DNA from: Thiohalophilus sp046483665
GTDB taxonomy: Bacteria; Pseudomonadota; Gammaproteobacteria; UBA6429; Thiohalophilaceae
Assembly: GCF_046483665.1 (NCBI RefSeq)
Contig: NZ_JAWOCR010000004.1
Span: 1-64,000, forward strand
DNA: 64,000 nt
Direction of reading: 5' to 3'
In this document: piece after piece, positions 62,555 to 64,000 of the stretch
Numbering within the stretch: position 1 is the stretch's first letter
Layout: every line of letters starts with the position of its first letter
Made by a program: the position numbers and the translations under genes
Notes under the pieces: generated by a model
What the model saw: only the letters and a program-made list of their open reading frames with translations
The model's database searches: none
Told to the model about the DNA's origin: nothing

Positions 62555-62929
62555 ATGCAACCGACTTATGATCCATACCGGGATCCGCTCGATAACCTGA
62601 TCAAGCTGACCCACATTGTCTATCTGCTGCAGGCCCTGACCTATGTCACGGCCATCACCTATGTCATTGCCGTCATTATCAACTATGTCAAACTGGAGGA
62701 TGTGCGCGGCACCTGGCTGGAATCGCACTTCCGCTGGCAGATACGCACCTTCTGGATCAGCCTGGTCGGCCTCATTATTGGTACCCTCGGAGTGTATATT
62801 CTGATTGGCTGGCTGATCCTGGCCGCGACGTTTTTCTGGGTCGTCTATCGTATTATCAAAGGCTGGTTGTATCTGTATGAAAAACGACCACTGACTCCCT
62901 CGACGATCCCACCGAACACAGGAACCTGA
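62555..62929 (+). CDS. Small membrane protein, DUF4870-like
   Basis: 124 residues with three hydrophobic helices (~20-45, 66-82, 85-105). HFRWQIRTFWIS and the final WVVYRIIKGWLYLYE match the DUF4870/TMEM-like small membrane protein family; role unknown. It starts 14 bp after the M61 gene stop and may be cotranscribed with it. Confidence 0.85.
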   Translation: MQPTYDPYRDPLDNLIKLTHIVYLLQALTYVTAITYVIAVIINYVKLEDVRGTWLESHFRWQIRTFWISLVGLIIGTLGVYILIGWLILAATFFWVVYRIIKGWLYLYEKRPLTPSTIPPNTGT

Positions 62930-63032
62930 GAGGCACTTGTGGTATTGTGCGATTCATTGCTCTACAACAAAACCTGACAGTTATGTTCTGCGGCATAAAA
63001 CCCGTTATCTGTAGAAGGATAAAACGCGAGCC

Positions 63033-64000
63033 ATGAGTCTGCTGGGACTGGTACTCACAATCTTTGTCGGCAGTGTGCTGGCGGCTGGCATCTCCCGCCT
63101 GGGGCGTCTGCATTCGGCCTGGCTGTCCGGCGCCGTGGTGATCGCCGCCCTGTTCCAGCTGTGGCCCATGATGGCGTCTGTCGCCGATGGCGTCATCATT
63201 ATCCAGCGTGTGGCATGGATACCGGCAGTCGGCCTGGATCTGGTCTTCCGCCTCGACGGACTGGGTTTGCTGTTTGCCCTGCTGATTCTGGGAATTGGCC
63301 TGCTCATCATTCTCTATGCCCGTTATTACCTGTCCGAACGGGACTGCATGGGCCGCTTCTATGCCTACCTGTTACTGTTTATGGGCGCCATGCTTGGCAT
63401 CGTGCTGTCGGAAAACATCATCCAGCTGCTGATCTTCTGGGAGCTGACCAGTCTCTCCTCCTTCCTGTTGATCAGTTACTGGCAGGAGCGCAGCGATGCC
63501 CGTAACGGCGCGCGCATGGCGCTGGCCGTGACCGGCGCCGGCGGGCTGGCCATGCTCGGGGGCTTTGTTCTGCTGGGTGAAATCGTCGGCAGTTACGAGC
63601 TGTCCGTCATTCTCCAGTCCGGTCACATCATTCGGGATCATCCCCAGCATCTGACCGTATTGATCCTGATCCTGCTCGGCGCCTTTACCAAGTCTGCCCA
63701 GTTTCCGTTCCATTTCTGGTTGCCCAATGCCATGTCGGCCCCCACACCGGTATCGGCGTATCTGCATTCGGCCACGATGGTCAAGGCCGGGGTATTTTTG
63801 CTGGCCCGGTTTTTCCCGGCCCTGTCACAATCGCCCGAATGGTCCTGGCTGGTGGGCGGCGCGGGCCTGATCACCCTGCTGATCGGTGCCATCTTTGCGC
63901 TGTTCAAACATGATCTGAAAGGGCTGCTGGCCTATTCCACCATCAGTCACCTGGGACTGATTACCCTGCTGTTCGGGATCGGCACCCCGCTGGCGGCGGT
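63033..64000 (+). CDS. mrpA: Mrp-type cation/proton antiporter subunit A (3' end outside window)
   Basis: The frame runs from the ATG at 63033 off the window end, giving ~322 N-terminal residues, all hydrophobic helices. FWELTSLSSFLLISYW (~138-153) and the stretch AQFPFHFWLPNAMSAPTPVS with YLHSATMVKAG (~225-256) are typical of MrpA/MnhA and related NuoL subunits; Glu and Lys at proton-path positions (E in FWELTS, K in ALFKHDLKGLLAYS) are kept. MrpA is favoured over NuoL by the spacing and neighbours, but the rest of the cluster is not visible. Mrp complexes exchange Na+ for protons. Confidence 0.88.
   Translation, partial: MSLLGLVLTIFVGSVLAAGISRLGRLHSAWLSGAVVIAALFQLWPMMASVADGVIIIQRVAWIPAVGLDLVFRLDGLGLLFALLILGIGLLIILYARYYLSERDCMGRFYAYLLLFMGAMLGIVLSENIIQLLIFWELTSLSSFLLISYWQERSDARNGARMALAVTGAGGLAMLGGFVLLGEIVGSYELSVILQSGHIIRDHPQHLTVLILILLGAFTKSAQFPFHFWLPNAMSAPTPVSAYLHSATMVKAGVFLLARFFPALSQSPEWSWLVGGAGLITLLIGAIFALFKHDLKGLLAYSTISHLGLITLLFGIGTPLAA

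Overview
The window looks like a chromosomal segment of a free-living gammaproteobacterium. Several gene orders match those known from Escherichia coli and relatives: uvrY/uvrC/pgsA/tRNA-Gly/tRNA-Cys, ftsK/lolA/rarA/serS, aat/infA/clpA/clpS/cspD, and icd/rluE/nudJ/mnmA/hflD/purB. Base composition is moderately GC-rich and even. I see no prophage, insertion sequence, transposase or CRISPR array. The genus cannot be fixed from sequence alone; the family-5 uracil-DNA glycosylase, CrcB+DUF190, Bpt and an Mrp-type antiporter would suit a Chromatiales-like environmental lineage (inference).

Region 1 (1-16392, minus strand) is the most distinctive part: seven genes read in one direction, mostly joined by 4-8 bp stop/start overlaps. 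In transcription order they encode an HD-GYP response regulator, a GAF/PAS histidine kinase, a membrane PAS hybrid kinase with two receivers, a lone CheY-like receiver, an Hpt-REC-REC-GGDEF diguanylate cyclase, a 1480-residue Hpt-REC-REC-PAS/GAF-kinase-REC protein, and a membrane PAS sensor cut by the window start. It looks like one multi-input phosphorelay that drives both synthesis and breakdown of cyclic di-GMP.

Region 2 (16393-30306) holds tRNA-Cys, tRNA-Gly, pgsA, uvrC, a uracil-DNA glycosylase and a UvrY/GacA-type regulator on the minus strand. It continues with a phospholipase D-DedA fusion, a DUF4396 membrane protein, a CRP-like regulator, CsbD, tRNA-Ser, a Bax-inhibitor-like protein, serS, DUF190 and crcB.

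Region 3 (30673-46100) is housekeeping: rarA, lolA, ftsK and alanine dehydrogenase on minus, and trxB on plus. It then carries an unusually complete N-degron set (aat, bpt, clpS, clpA) around infA, followed by cspD and icd.

Region 4 (46192-64000) has a GGDEF-EAL protein and the rluE-nudJ-mnmA-hflD series. After these come acnA, purB, the ribosomal oxygenase roxA, a GNAT/PLD-like pair, a secretin-N-like protein, an M61 peptidase, a small membrane protein and the start of an Mrp antiporter subunit A gene.

Intergenic regions carry several families of imperfect palindromic repeats, one of them in a tandem duplication that copied the 3' end of nudJ.
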